Source: Aptenodytes patagonicus | Taxonomy: Eukaryota > Chordata > Aves > Sphenisciformes > Spheniscidae | Direction of reading: 5' to 3' | Length of the DNA stretch: 64,000 bases | Assembly (NCBI RefSeq): GCF_965638725.1 | Contig: NC_134950.1 | Location: forward strand, 3,968,101-4,032,100 | In this document: piece by piece, positions 44,127 to 56,200 of the stretch | Position numbering within the stretch: the first letter of the stretch is position 1 | How the letters are laid out: each line of letters opens with the position of its first letter | Notes under the pieces: model-generated | The model's database searches: none | Seen by the model: the letters and a program-made list of their open reading frames with translations, nothing else | What the model was told of the DNA's origin: nothing | Made by a program: the position numbers and the translations under genes

Positions 44127-44762
44127 TGTCACAACCCAGACTGGGTACCTCAGGGGGTCGCAGTAGTTTCATGATTCCCTGGGCTAAATTGAGGTGAAAC
44201 GACACCAGACGATGGATCAAACGTTTTATTTATGGTAGAAGCAACCTGAACTTGGAAAGCGTAATGGCAGGTGGCGTGGGTTCTATTGAGACATTCATAA
44301 GGAAAAAAAAAGGAAGGAGAGGAAAAGGAAAAAAGAGGGAGAGAGAGATCACCACCCTTGGATCCCGCCATGACGACTGCGGATGTGTCGATCCTCTGGC
44401 GGTGGGCGCCCACGTGGCTCCTTGCAGTGGCGCCTTTTATAGTCTAGTTCCCGCCTCTCGGCAGCGCCAGTCATGCCCCTCGGGGAGTTATGTAACTCCT
44501 GATCTCCCGCGAAGGCGCCACCGGGGGAGTGGTCGCGAGAGGGTCTTTTGGGTGGTCATGAGCCCCTTCCTCAAATGAACTCTGTATGACCTCGGGCCAT
44601 AGATGGCGCGTTGTCCTGCCAGGCCTATCAGAACAGGGAACTGCGCACCCTCCGGCACGCCCTCCGCCTCGTGTGCCTCTCACCTGCGGCCCACCATTGC
44701 AGTGCAGACCGCAACCTGGTTTGCCACAATGTTTGAGACATTAACTCTTTCAGTCTCTCACA
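44127..44762 (-). promoter_or_regulatory. 5' LTR of the retrovirus (636 bp), proviral promoter
   Basis: On the minus strand U3 starts at 44762, TATAAAA is at 44441-44435 and transcription is expected near 44410. AATAAA is at 44230-44225, implying an R region of roughly 200 bases and a U5 of under 100. The R/U5 part contains a purine/pyrimidine-rich low-complexity tract near 44300-44350. It is intact and could still act as a promoter or enhancer. Confidence 0.9.
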
Positions 44763-44767
44763 CCACC
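44763..44767. repeat. Target-site duplication, right copy (CCACC)
   Basis: It abuts the 5' LTR and differs from the left copy by A to C at the first base. A 5-bp duplication is the simplest reading; with one mismatch a 4-bp size is less well supported because the CA end of the LTR would then be lost. Confidence 0.65.
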
Positions 44768-45642
44768 AAGCTGAGTGGTGTGGTCGATACGCCTGAAGGA
44801 TGGGATGCCATGCAGAGGGACCTGGACAAGCTCGAGAAGTGGACACGTGTGAACCTCATGAGGTTCAACAAGGCCAAGTGCAAGGTCCTGCACCTGGGTA
44901 GGAGCAACCCCTGCTATCAGTACAGGCTGGGGGATGAAGGGATTGAGAGCAGCCCTGCCGAGAAGGACTTGGGGGTACTGGTGGATGAAAAGCTGGACAT
45001 GAGCCAGCAATGTGCGCTCGCAGCCCAGAAGGCCAATTGTATCCTGGGCTGCATCCAAAGAAGCGTGGCCAGCAGGTCGAGGGAGGTGATTCTGCCCCTC
45101 TGCTCTGCTCTGGGGAGACCCCACCTGGAGTACTGCGTCCAGCTCTGGAGCCCTCAGCATAAGACACAGACCTGTTGGAGCAGGTCCAGAAGAGGGCCAC
45201 AAAAATGATCAGGGGGCTGGAACACCTCTGCTATGAAGAAAGGCTGAGAGAGTTGGGGTTGTTCAGCCTGGAGAAGAGAAGGCTCCGGGGAGACCTTATT
45301 GCAGCCTATCAGTACTTCAAGGGGGCTTATAAAAAAGATGGCGGCAAACTTTTTAGTAGGGCCTGTAGTGATAGGACAAGGGGGAATGGCTTTAAACTAA
45401 AAGAAGGTAGATTCAGGCTAGGTATAAGGAAGAAATTTTTTATGCTGAGGGTGGTGAAACACTGGCACAGGTTGCCCAGAGAGGTGGTGGATGCCCCATC
45501 CCTGGAAACATTCCAGGTCAGGTTGGACGGGGCTCTGAGCAACCTGATGTAGTTGAAGATGTCCCTGCCCACGGCAGGGGGGTTGGACTAGATGACCTTT
45601 AGAGGTCCCTTCCAACCCAAACTTTTCTATGATTCTATGATA
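44768..45642 (+). mobile_element. CR1 LINE, 3' part of the copy split by the retrovirus
   Basis: It continues the CR1 reading frame immediately after the retroviral LTR and target-site copy: [20 protein letters not shown] and onward through the ORF2 C-terminus. A small deletion at about 45163 (the stretch between cataag and acacag is shortened) shifts frame; the next frame runs 45175-45552 to the end of ORF2. It ends at about 45642 with two ttctatga octamers, the CR1 terminus. Confidence 0.93.
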
Positions 45643-48600
45643 AATAAGTCAAACTTTCAAAAATAAGCTTGAGTAAAATAATTCAAGGATTTGCAAAAAG
45701 CCTGAAAGCTTAGAATCCTAAAATGAACATTTTCCATTACCAGCAAAGTGTATCCAACAGCCTACTATTGTAATGCTCCTTCATAAAAATCTGAGGATTT
45801 ATTAGACCATTACACGTGAAAACTGAGGTAGGTAAGAGGGACTTGACCTCTTGTATCCATCCCTTCCTCATGATCAGAAACAACTCAAAGTTTCACTAAA
45901 TGAAGATTTGACACTACTTACTGCTGGAGGTGTTGCAGCACTCAACTTGTGGGTGCTTAACCCTATTACTGGGGTCACCAGCTCTGAATTTAAGCATTTA
46001 CTCAAACCTCCTATACAAGGCACAGGGCAAATGTCTACATTTTTAGTACCTAACTCAAAGTAGCAAATAAATGCATCCTTCCATTAGGATGTAATACTCT
46101 GGAACTTCTGTCATTGTTAGGTGCTTGAGGATGGGATTTCACAAATTACTTGCATGAACCTGCCTTGTCTGTCCCTCACTCCAGCGTTGCCATGGCCTCC
46201 CATGTAAAAGCACTCAGATCTGTGCTGACGGGTCCATGAGACGATCTGACTGAAAACTAGCAACATGGAAAGAAAAGATTCCTTTTCAATCAAATGAACT
46301 TGCCAATGATGGTGGCCTGAGAAATGAGTAACGTAAATGTGCAAACAACAAAATTATAGGCTTAATAGAGACCAGGCATAATTTGCTTATGAAGGAAGTT
46401 CATATATAATATATAACTATGTTCCAAATATCAGGAAGCAGAAACTGGAGTTTGTTCAAGGGCATCAGGTTCTCAGAGTAACTCCTACTATAGCACCTCC
46501 GGAAATGTACAGCTTGTCAACAGGCTAAAAAACCTGCAGGAGACCCCAGCTATTCAAATAAGAAAGATTCCCTCCTAAGCGGATCCCACACCAGATTACA
46601 TTTATATATGTGAGGAAGGAACTGAAGATTAGACCAGCCCACATAAAGAGCTGCTCAGATAGCTTTTACTTTATGTCTGCCATCTCCCTGGGGCATGGGG
46701 AGGGTGGTTGTGTGAACCCTCACAAGAGCCTAAAAACAGGAGAAAATTCACTGGCTCAGGTAATTGAAATTGTGTGAGCAGAAATTTTCCTTCCATGTCT
46801 AGAGAGCTGACTCTTCAGTCTAGAATGCTGATCCTCTCCTGCCTTTCTAATCACGTCTTTTGTTTTTCTTACTGATTTCCTCTTTATAACAGCAGTCTTT
46901 TGCTGAACAATCCCCCTTATTCCTTCAGCTTTCATCATACTTTAATTTCCACTCTACTGCTTATGACATCTTGATTTTTACTTATTGTAAGACTTGCTTT
47001 TGAACTATTCCTCCAGTGTATTGTGGCTCCTCAAAACATAAAGTTTTAAGGAGCAGCTTTTAAGTACTGCCAGCCAAGAAACCCAACAATGTTAGATTCA
47101 GCATCTGAAACGTCTGCTCCACTGAAAACATCCTGCGTTAAACAGAAAGTAACTTATTTTGCAGGATTTAAATAGTGGCTATATATCATTGCTCTCTTCA
47201 GACAGTAGAGGAACTCTAGTTTCACTGAACTTGCAGGTTCTCTGTATTCCAGCGATTCTTGTTGCAATGCTCAGCATGTTCAGTGCTGTTGTACTGAAAT
47301 TGAATACATTTGGGGACAGTATGCAAGCATTCCTATTGCTTGTGGCTATGAAGAAAACTGAATGATGGGAGCCACCTTTTCCTATTCTGCTTTAGCGGTG
47401 AAAGTAGGAATGGAAATTTGTGTGGGCCCTAACAGAGGGAAGAGAAACACTGATAACGGTTCTGATGTAACAGTCCTTAAGCTAAAAATGATTAAAAATG
47501 CTGATGCATTCTTAAAAAATAAAATATGAAGACCTAGAATTTAAATGTGACATTCACATAAGCTTAGGCTTTGGTTGGTAAAGATGTTAATTAAATGAGA
47601 TTTGCCTACATTCTTGCTTCATGGCTGTCTTGCTGCATCTATTGAGTGACACTTGATAAGGCTCCTCTGTAGGGGCTCAGAATAAAGTTATGATGAAAAC
47701 AAATCACTATGTAATAAGCTGAAAATCAGTTTTTCTGCTTCCCAAAGCTTTCTGAAGCCTAGCTCTCCAGTCAGGATTGCTGGTTAATAAAGCTCGATTC
47801 CGAGGCAGACCAAGGGGTAAGGTCTAGAAATTTGCAGTGGTATGTGCTTTTCACCTCTGATCCTGTAACTGTCTGTACAATCTATTTAACACATCGCCAT
47901 CCTTTTGGAGCAGAACAGTCTTCATTCTAAATGGATCTATAGCAAATAGATGGGGGCTTTAAAAAAAAAAAAAGTGCACATGCTTCTGTGTATTCTACAA
48001 TTCCAGGGCAGCAAGTAACTTCCGGGGTGATGAGTTACTGGGATTTGGTCCAGAAAACCAATGTTCTGGTTTAGGATGATAATAAAACTGTGTTGCTAGC
48101 AAGCTGCTATAGGATAGCACAGGAGTGTCTTAATGATAAACAAAACAAGTAACTTGGGTATGAAACGTCCCTGAGGTGGATGTTTTACACTTAGAGGATG
48201 GTAAAGAGCAGTGGCAGAGATTTGGCTGGATATGCTTGTGCATTACTTACAGCCAAGAAAGGAAAACATCAGCAAGGTGCGGATGAACTGAGGTGATTCT
48301 TCCTTTCTTAGGACAGCCTTGTCCCAGCTCTCAAGGCTTCACTTTTTCAGTGACCAATAACTGACCATAAGTGAGTTATTGATGGTTTGGGGGCCTTTGC
48401 CTTCTGCCTGCACCCACAGTTTCAGGGGCCTTGCTGTTATCCCACACTTAAACATCACAGCATGAGACACCGGGTATCAAGTTCCAGTTCACAGAGTAAG
48501 CTCTCACACAAGTCGGTAACAGCTCTAACAAACCGGGATTGGGGCCTTCTGGAGTTAGGATAAGGCCTATGGCCTGTTAGTAGCAGGACAATAGTATTTT

Positions 48601-49262
48601 CACCAGACATTGGGTACGGAATTGCTTATATAGTTCTGCTGTATTAGCATGCGTATGTTTGGGTTCAAAACAACTAGTATTAAAGCCTGCATAGTGATTG
48701 TTCTGTGGTTCTAGAAAACTGCATCGTATTGTGACTCGATACTAAGGAAGCAAGAACAAATAGGGTAGGCAAAATAGCAGTCGTATCTGTGACTTGAAGA
48801 CAACATTTCAAAACATGAAACAACACATGAGTTAAAAACGTAGCCAGGTATAAGACCAGCAGGTAGGAAAGTCATTTGCACGCCCAAAAAGGAGAAAAGA
48901 TATGACTGCTTGACAGAAAAAAAAAGCAACATTCCCTCAGCCTCTAAATGGGCTTTGTCTCACCCAGAATCACTTACATCTTCTGTATAGACACCATAGT
49001 CTCCTAAAAGCAATCACTGTATGACAGTGAGAGGACTTAAAAGTAGATAAGCCAATTTAGGTTGTCTTTCTTACTACAGTCCACCTTAATCTCTATTCAG
49101 TTCCCTTTCTTTCTCTAGTAGTTATTTTTTTTCTTGTTTAAACTGTTCAAATGGCCTAAATTGTTCATTGGTCCTGGGAGGATCCTAATTTGGCTATACA
49201 AGCCTGTATCTCCTGATTTTAGCAATTAGCCACACTAATGAACTTCAGGTTGTTGATCATCA
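45643..49262. other. Intergenic DNA, no recognised gene
   Basis: 3.6 kb of AT-rich sequence. There is an A run near 47961 and small chance frames. No CR1 terminus or exon-like block is seen. Confidence 0.7.
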
Positions 49263-50107
49263 TCAACAGGGTAGGAAGGCTCTACAGAGGATCTGGACAG
49301 GCTGGATTGATGGGCTGAGGCCTATTGTATGAGGTTCAACAAGGCCAATTGTATGAGGTTCAGTGCCGGGTCCGGCACTTGGGTCACAACCCCATGCAAC
49401 GCTACAGGCTTGGGGAAGAGTGGCTGGAAAGCTGCCTGTTGGAAAAGGACCTGGGGGTGCTGGTTGACAGCCGGCTGAACATGAGCCGGCAGTGTGCCCA
49501 GGCAGCCAAGAAGGCCAATGGTATCCTGGCCTGTATCAGAAATAGTGTGGCTAGCAGGAGTAGGGAAGTGATCGTGCCCCTGTACTCGGCCCTGGTGAGG
49601 CCACACCTCGAATACTGTGTTCAGTTTTGGGCCCCTCACTACAAGAAGGACATTGAGGTGCTGGAGCGTGTCCAGAGAAGGGCAACGAAGCTGGTGAAGG
49701 GTCTGGAGAACAAGTCTTCTGAGGAGCGGCTGAGGGAACTGGGGTTGTTTAGCCTGGAGAAAAGGAGGCTGAGGGGAGACCTCATCGCTCTCTACAACTC
49801 CCTGAAAGGAGGTTGTAGCGAGGTGGGGGTCGGTCTCTTCTCCCATGTAGCAACAGGACAAGAGCAAATGGCCTCAAGTTGTGCCAGGGGAGGTTTAGAT
49901 CGGATATTAGGAAAAATTTCTTTACTGAAAGAGTGGTGAAACATTGGACCAGGCTGCCCAGGGAAGTGGTTGAGTCACCATCCCTGGAGGTATTTAAAAG
50001 ACATGTAGATGAGGTGCTTAGGGACATGGTTTAGTGGTGGACTTGGCAGTGTTAGGATAATGGTTGGACTCGATGATCTTAAGGGTCTTTTCCAACCTAA
50101 ATGATTC
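49263..50107 (+). mobile_element. CR1 LINE 3' fragment, different subfamily
   Basis: It encodes the CR1 ORF2 C-terminal region (for example [48 protein letters not shown]), with a frameshift in the last third. Its 3' end (ttccaacctaaatgattcatg) differs from the copies at 4.5 and 45.6 kb. Its wording is closer to the 19.9-kb copy ([20 protein letters not shown]), so it is probably another CR1 subfamily. Confidence 0.92.
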
Positions 50108-52199
50108 ATGCCAACACCTTCACCCAAAGGCAACAGCTTAAAGTCTTTCTGTCTCTCAAGGTAGGGAAGGTGTTGGTAGATAATCAGGTTGCCCTGATTT
50201 GTTTGAGTCACTGTTTATGTACTGTTAACCAGGACAGTCATCCCCTCCTGCAACTGTTTTCCACTGTTTTTTGCAGTTGCGCCTACTGTGCCATACTGAG
50301 TCAGGTGGGGTTTTTTTGGAATTTAACAAAGCAACTGTAGACCATTAAGTTGTTTTCTCCAAGTTTGTTCATGAACAGTCTCAGGTACAGTATTTGCTTC
50401 CCTTATCTTCTTTTTGGAAACTACTTTTCTCCCTAGCTGGGTTTTTGGTTTGGTTTTTTTTTTTCCCCCTGATAACTAGGTTATTACAACAAAGAACAAA
50501 ACTCTGTTACCACTTAAAACTGAAATAATCAGCATACCTAACATCTCCCCAATAGGTGGTGCTGCATCTTTTTCATAGTGTTTAATTGTTGTATTGTTTG
50601 CCCTGATCACCTAGAAAGTTAAGTCTTTCTTGAGTTAACTGAAGTTAGTAATCTAATAATAATAATAAATACTTTGGGGTTTGGTGGGGTTTTTTTATAA
50701 ATAAGTATTGCAATTCATTTGGCAAAAGAAATCAAGTGTGGCTTTGTAGCTTAGTAATTAGGACAAGTCATCTGGTTGTGGAGAGACAAAAATCAGGTTT
50801 TGGTCCCTCTGCCATGGATTAATTGTGATTAAATCAGTAACTGTAAAATAATAAACAGTCTCTGGGGAGGGGATCAGAACCCTTGAAGTCTTTGCAACCA
50901 CGTGAACACATTAGATCATAGAGTTGTGGTCTTTTTCACTTTTGTTCTGATCTCACTCATTTTATATTCTTAGACAAAGCAGAACACAGAATATGTGAGA
51001 AGTCTAATGTGCGCACTCCAGGATGACATCTTAAAAGTTAGGCCAGTTGAGAGCTGGAAAATGTAAGCTTAAATCCCCTCAGAGTCAAGAATAAAATTTA
51101 CATTTTTCTGCTCTGAGTAAAATTTTTTGCCACTGTGTCATTGTTATCAATGACTAAAAGACATTTATAAACTGTGGGGTTTTTAAATTAATTTAGTTTA
51201 AAAAGGGAAGGGTTGTTACTTAGTGAGATCAATGTATGTTTTCTCATCAAAAGAAAAGCCATACCGTTTGTCACTACCCTATTTGTATATATTTACCCCA
51301 GATTGCCACTGCTGATACAAATGATTTTTAAAAGCTGTTCCTAAATACCATTTTTGCTTCCAAAATGATCAGAACATGCTCAGTTTTTCCAAAACTAATA
51401 ATTCATTCCTTGAGAGGTATCAGTTCTGGGAAATCCAGCAGTTACGATAGGTATTATGTCCAACAGTCACTCAACTTTTTCTTTAAAGAAATACAATTTT
51501 AAGCGTTCAAGCAGTTCTTCTTATACTACTATATAATTGTTAATATACCATATAAAGAGCATGTGTAAAATAATGCTTTTATAGAGCTTTCAAACCACTC
51601 TTTCAAACCAAACCTTTTCAAAAACTGAGAGGTTTTTTGGGCGAAATTGCCCGGTAAGACATAATTAGGTTTCACTGTGCTCCAAAACATCAATTGTTAG
51701 TGACACAAAGCATTAGAAATAAAGCAAGTGATATGGTCCAAAATGAGCGTGCGTCCTGTTACTTCAAGAACAGAGGTAGAAGATAGCTGTAACTCTCCTC
51801 AGTAACACAGAAATGCTGCTGGAAGTGTGCAGCAGCATGAAAATAGCCTGCAGGAACAACAGGACTTCTACATGAGAACAGTGCTTAAATAAAACTATTT
51901 ATTATTTAACTGATTGTGTAAGTCTGCAGTCTGCTGTATACACGGCAATAAGCCGTTTTGCTTATAAAGTGTTAAAGCCACAAAAATCAGCTTTAGATCA
52001 ATACGAGCATATTGCACTCTAGGATGTTCCAGGTATTAACTGCTGTTTTCAGGATCTCTATTTTCCAGGGAATTTCTGAAATCCTTGGTAAAAAGGAGCC
52101 GTGGTTCATCTTGGTGGGTGACTCCAGGGCTTAGAAAGGCTCCTGCTACAAATGGTTCGTGTCTGGTTAGCCACATTGGCAGGCTGTAAGCAGAGCAAA
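50108..52199. other. Intergenic DNA upstream of the AGO2 CpG island
   Basis: AT-rich, with T runs near 50455 and 50690 and a short AATAAT repeat near 50658. No gene was recognised. Confidence 0.7.
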
Positions 52200-52740
52200 G
52201 CACAACGTGCGTGGGTACCGACGGCAGGGCTGGGGAAGAGCTGTTCAGATCCAGTTGATGAAATTCGTGCGGGGGAGGAGAAGGAGGCGGCAGAAGGGCG
52301 GTCAGCTCCAACTGGCGGACTGGAGGCGGTGGGCGCGCGGCTCGGCCCGGGCCCACCGCGCGGCCGGGCTGCGGGGAGCGGGGCCCCTCGGGCGGGCGGG
52401 CCGGCCGCCCTGCTTACGGCCCGCCGCGGGCAGGAGGGCGGAGGAGCCGGCCGCAGGCGGAGCGCCCCTTCCCCGTGACCCCGCGGCTCCTCCCTTCTCC
52501 CCACCCACCTCCCCGCTCCTCAGTGCTGCCGAGTAACCTGGTTTCCCGGCGTCGGCCCGGCCCTCCTCCCTCTTTTCTTTTCTTTCCCCCCCCCTTTTTC
52601 TTTTCCTCCCCCCTCCCCTTCCTTCTCCTCCCCCTTCCCCCGACAGCGTAGCCGGGGCTCGGGCTCGCTCCCTCCCCTCGAGCTGCTGCCGCGGTAGGGA
52701 CCTGGAGAGAGGCGCCGCCTCCGCCGCCGCACACGGAGAC

Positions 52741-52771
52741 ATGTACCCGGGAGCCACCTCCGCCGGACCCG
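52741..52771 (+). CDS. AGO2: Probable AGO2 coding exon 1 (10 codons plus one base)
   Basis: ATG TAC CCG ... reads MYPGATSAGP then G, followed directly by a consensus donor (G/GTGAGG). Vertebrate AGO2 starts with a tiny first coding exon beginning Met-Tyr-x-Gly-Ala and ending in phase 1, and this matches in size, phase and wording. Its position downstream of PTK2 and on the same strand agrees with vertebrate order. AGO2 is the guide-RNA-dependent slicer of RNA interference. Exon 2, which should encode a proline-rich stretch and the start of the N domain, is not found before 64000. Because only 10 codons are available, the call leans on synteny. Confidence 0.62.
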
Positions 52772-53283
52772 GTGAGGCTTCGGCCGGTTTTGTTTCCCTC
52801 CTCCGGGCTTCCCCCGAGCCGCCGGAACGACTTTCTCTTTCTCGGGGCGGCGGGGTTTGAGCGCGGCGGCCGTGCGGGTGGTGTGTGTGAGGGGGGTGAC
52901 CGTTGGCGCACGAGGCGGTCTGTCAGGGCGGGAGGCGGCACGAGCCCCCTTCTGCGGCCAACTCTGCCCCCCACCCCCAGGCGCCGCGAGGCGGGGGGGC
53001 GCGAGGCGCCAACGGCCGGCGGCGAGGCGTTGGGGGGGGACCCTGCGGGAGCGCGTCCCTCTCTCTCCCCCCTCCCCCCCCCCAGCTCGGGCCTGGCTGG
53101 AGTCGCCGAGGCCGCGGCCGGCCGCGCTCGCAAGGGAAGGAGGGGTCAGGCCGCTGCCGCCACCTCGGGGAGGGCGGCGAGCGAGCCTGCGTGTCCGGAG
53201 GCCCCTTTTAGGGGAGGGTCGCCTTCCCCTGCCCTCCTCTCCCCTCCCTCTGCCGCGGCGGGAGGCTGGCTGCGGCCTGAGGC

Positions 53284-53299
53284 GGGGGGGGGGGGGGGG
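53284..53299 (+). repeat. G16 homopolymer in the CpG island
   Basis: Sixteen consecutive G bases in a wider G-rich tract (53281-53350). It can form a G-quadruplex on the + strand and is a site where read errors are likely. Confidence 0.9.
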
Positions 53300-56200
53300 C
53301 GAGGCGAGCCCCGAGGCGGCGGGGAAGGAGGGGCGGGCGGGCGCGGGGGGGCGAGGCGAGGGGGCTGCTCCCCTCTCCCGGGCGAGAGGTCCTCTCACGG
53401 GGCTCTCGTAGCCGCTGAGGTGGCTGCTGGGGCGGTGGGAGACGGCAGAGAGCCCCCCTCCGCCCCCAGCCCCGCTCCCCTCCCTGGCCCGGCCCGCCGC
53501 CGCTCCGTACCCGGGTGTCCCCTCGGTTGTGTGCTACGTGCTGCCTTCCCCAGGCCAGTGCTTGGCTGTTCCTGCCAGCTCAGCCTCCTGCTGGCAGCGC
53601 GGTGTGGACTGGGGTCTCCATTTCCTCCCTCCCAGATCCTCGTAGCGGCTGCATCCTCCTGGGCTAGCCTGGGATACCCGTCTCGCCGTGCACAGAAGTT
53701 CAGGCTGCCGTGGCTGTGTTTTGCTGTCAGCGTATTTGTCAATGACTGCGCTGCGCTAGTTTGTGTTGTTTAGATGTAGGTAAACCGTATCCAGGTGTTG
53801 GTTAGGGCCGGAAGAGGTTATCGGCTTCATTAGATGTCTTCAGGTTCCATCGTGTAATGAAATCTGGGAGCAAAGGAAGGATGAATGTGGAGAGAGAAGA
53901 AAGGTTACCAACTCGCTCAGGGACGTTTAATATTATTTAGGGGAAAGATAGGTTAATACTGTGGGAGTTTGCGCAGTTAATATGGGATAGTGTTTTTTCT
54001 TTTTAGTGTTAGGCTGTTTATGTGGTGAGAATTCTTTTCTTATGTAGAAACTATGGTGTTTGGGTGACTGGTACCTAGTTTTCTTCTAGAAAAGTTTCAA
54101 AATAAGTGGAACTTTATTTTGTATTATTGTTCTCAAGAGTTCTGCATAAAAACTTCTCCCTTAGAGGGATAATCTAGCAAAGAATAGTGAAGTATAGGAC
54201 CTGTAGCTAGGATGTCTTTTACTGCTTCTCTTACAAATGCTTCTGCTGTAAGAGCATTCATATCTTAGGATCCAGTTAGGTGCTGGCTCCTTTTTTCCTC
54301 TGATTTGATTCTTTTGAAGGGACAAGAATCAAGAAAGACAATCAGGATGATTGTTTTCCTCTTAGAATACAGCTCCTCTGTTTTCATTTCATTGCTTTTC
54401 TTTCTACAGTGCATGAAGACTTTTACTAGACACACCAGGAAGATAGGTCTCTGTGTGTATCCAGACTGACATTCAAGATTTTGCTTTCATGTATAACATC
54501 ATTTGCACATTTCAGTACCAATAACTGTGAATAACTATTGATGTAGTCATTTGGTGGCTTCTAGTGTCAGGTTCTCTTGCTCAGGTATAGGTATACTTTC
54601 AGTTTACAGGTATTCATGGTGTTCAAATTGTGCTGTTGTTGCTAAGGCTGTTTTGTTCACCTCCTATTAATATATCTGTTTCAAAGTTATACGTTAGGAG
54701 CTAAATCATTGAAAATATTGCCAGTGTATGGGCTGAGGGTAATTTTACATGTGGGAGTCTCTTCTATCTTCCTTTATTTGCTCTTCATCTGATCCTGCCG
54801 CTCTCCCTTTCACTCAGAATGATGTTACTTCCCTGGCACCAGCGTTGGTGGCTGCTGTTTACCATCAGGGACCTACGTTCAGTGTGTAAGGGTATTTTCC
54901 CCTCACCAGGACAACCCTCTCTTCACCTCGGGCTCTTCATAGAACAAACACTGTACTTTTACTGAGTCCTAGGTTGCTACATGTTGCTGCTGCGTGTCTC
55001 AGGCTCCTGCTATTCTGCTTCCTCCAGCCAAGCTCGTCGTCTGTCTTGTTTACTTCCTAGTTTATCTCTGTGGCTCAGCCCTTTCCCCCTGCGCGCAGCT
55101 GGGCAGTGATGGTGTCTGTTCTGAGGTATGAGCTGCGAGTTGTCCTCCACATCGTGAGGCGCTCTGTTTCCTTCCTGTGAAATCATCCACAGAGAGCCTT
55201 ACAGTGGCTTCTAGCAGTCCAAACAGCTTCCTGCTCCACACGAAATCATAAGGCAGGGCATTTGAGTAGAGGTTTTTAAGAGAGCGTGGCTGTACTGTGA
55301 ACCAGTCTAGAAATGGGGACTGTCAGCAGGATGCTTAGTTGCCTTGTGTAAGGCTACGTGTGGCCTGCGAGCCACCAGTGAAAGTCCCCTTCCATACATT
55401 AATCTGATACCTATAAAATGAATGTACGCTGAAATCCTGTTCCAGGGAGCGAGCAAGAATTGTGGTTTACAACCATTCACTGAGCCACAGCTGCCGTGAA
55501 TGCACAAGAACTCCAGCCTCTACATGTCTGTCAGCACATCCTTGACACCGTTTAAATGCTCCATTCATATCTTCTGTGACTTAGATCTTGCCGCTGTTTG
55601 CTTCTCCAAATGTTGCTGATGCATACAAGCTACTTTGCTCTTCCAGCTCCCGTCGCCAAACTGGACACCGCAGCCAACCCTGTTCTGAGGGTGCCTGTGG
55701 TGCTGGCCGCCTGCCAATGTAATCGCTCAATTTGCCACAGGGTTTGCTATTTTAATCTTAATTCTTTTTCTGGAAACAGTATAAAGCAAGTTAGGAGGCC
55801 ATATCTGACTAATTTAAAAAAATTGCTGCTGAACGTGGAAACTTTGTTCAAACATGCTGTTACATCGGGAGTAAGATGTTTTTTATACGAGAGGGGGGCA
55901 TCATGAAATCACTGTTTCCATGGTTAGGAAACCTATGATCCCTGGTCCTTTTTCCCAAATACACTACAAAATGCAGTGTAACTTTTTCAAGCATGCTATT
56001 GTCATGGCCAGTATATTTTCCTAAGGAAGAAAAAGGCTGCATATTATTATGTTGCTTCAGCTAGCTGTATAGTCTTAAGGTGGCTTAAAGATGAGGGAGT
56101 CATTTGATGGAAAGATAATTGATGTTGTCATACGTGTGAACCAAACTTTCTCCTTTCCTTAGTGAACTGAAGTATACGATTTGCTATATGAAAAGTGAAA

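Larger units (their letters stand above)
36732..44762 (-). mobile_element. Endogenous retrovirus, full-length layout, defective, inserted in a CR1
   Basis: 8.03-kb provirus on the minus strand: 5' LTR, primer-binding region, gag, pro, pol (RT, RNase H, IN), env, polypurine-like stretch, 3' LTR. The LTRs start TG and end CA. They are flanked by ACACC (36727-36731) and CCACC (44763-44767), a 5-bp target duplication with one change. The CR1 sequence reads through if the provirus is removed. Genes carry several stops, frameshifts and an integrase active-site change (see parts), so it cannot make functional proteins. The class is unassigned: it has YIDD in RT, gag and pro in different frames with a GGGAAAC site, and an Env transmembrane unit with a C-x9-CC motif. 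Confidence 0.95.
52200..53560 (+). promoter_or_regulatory. AGO2: CpG island at the AGO2 5' end
   Basis: Very high GC and CpG density with GC boxes, flanked sharply by AT-rich DNA. A C/T-rich tract (52561-52640) lies 100-180 bases before the predicted start codon. All six frames are long and open here because of composition; none has family features apart from the short exon 1. Confidence 0.8.

Noticed and set aside
49322-49867. 181-codon minus-strand frame
   Set aside because: Antisense shadow of the CR1 ORF2 fragment at 49263-50107.
52302-53773. Several very long open frames (up to 333 codons) on both strands near 53 kb
   Set aside because: They all lie in the CpG island, consist of Pro/Arg/Gly/Ala-rich low-complexity sequence and overlap in every frame. 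Stop codons are rare in such GC-rich DNA.
55598-55906. 102-codon frame preceded by a cttccag acceptor-like sequence, considered as an alternative AGO2 exon
   Set aside because: The encoded residues do not resemble AGO2 exon 2, no donor in a sensible phase was found, and no family features were seen.
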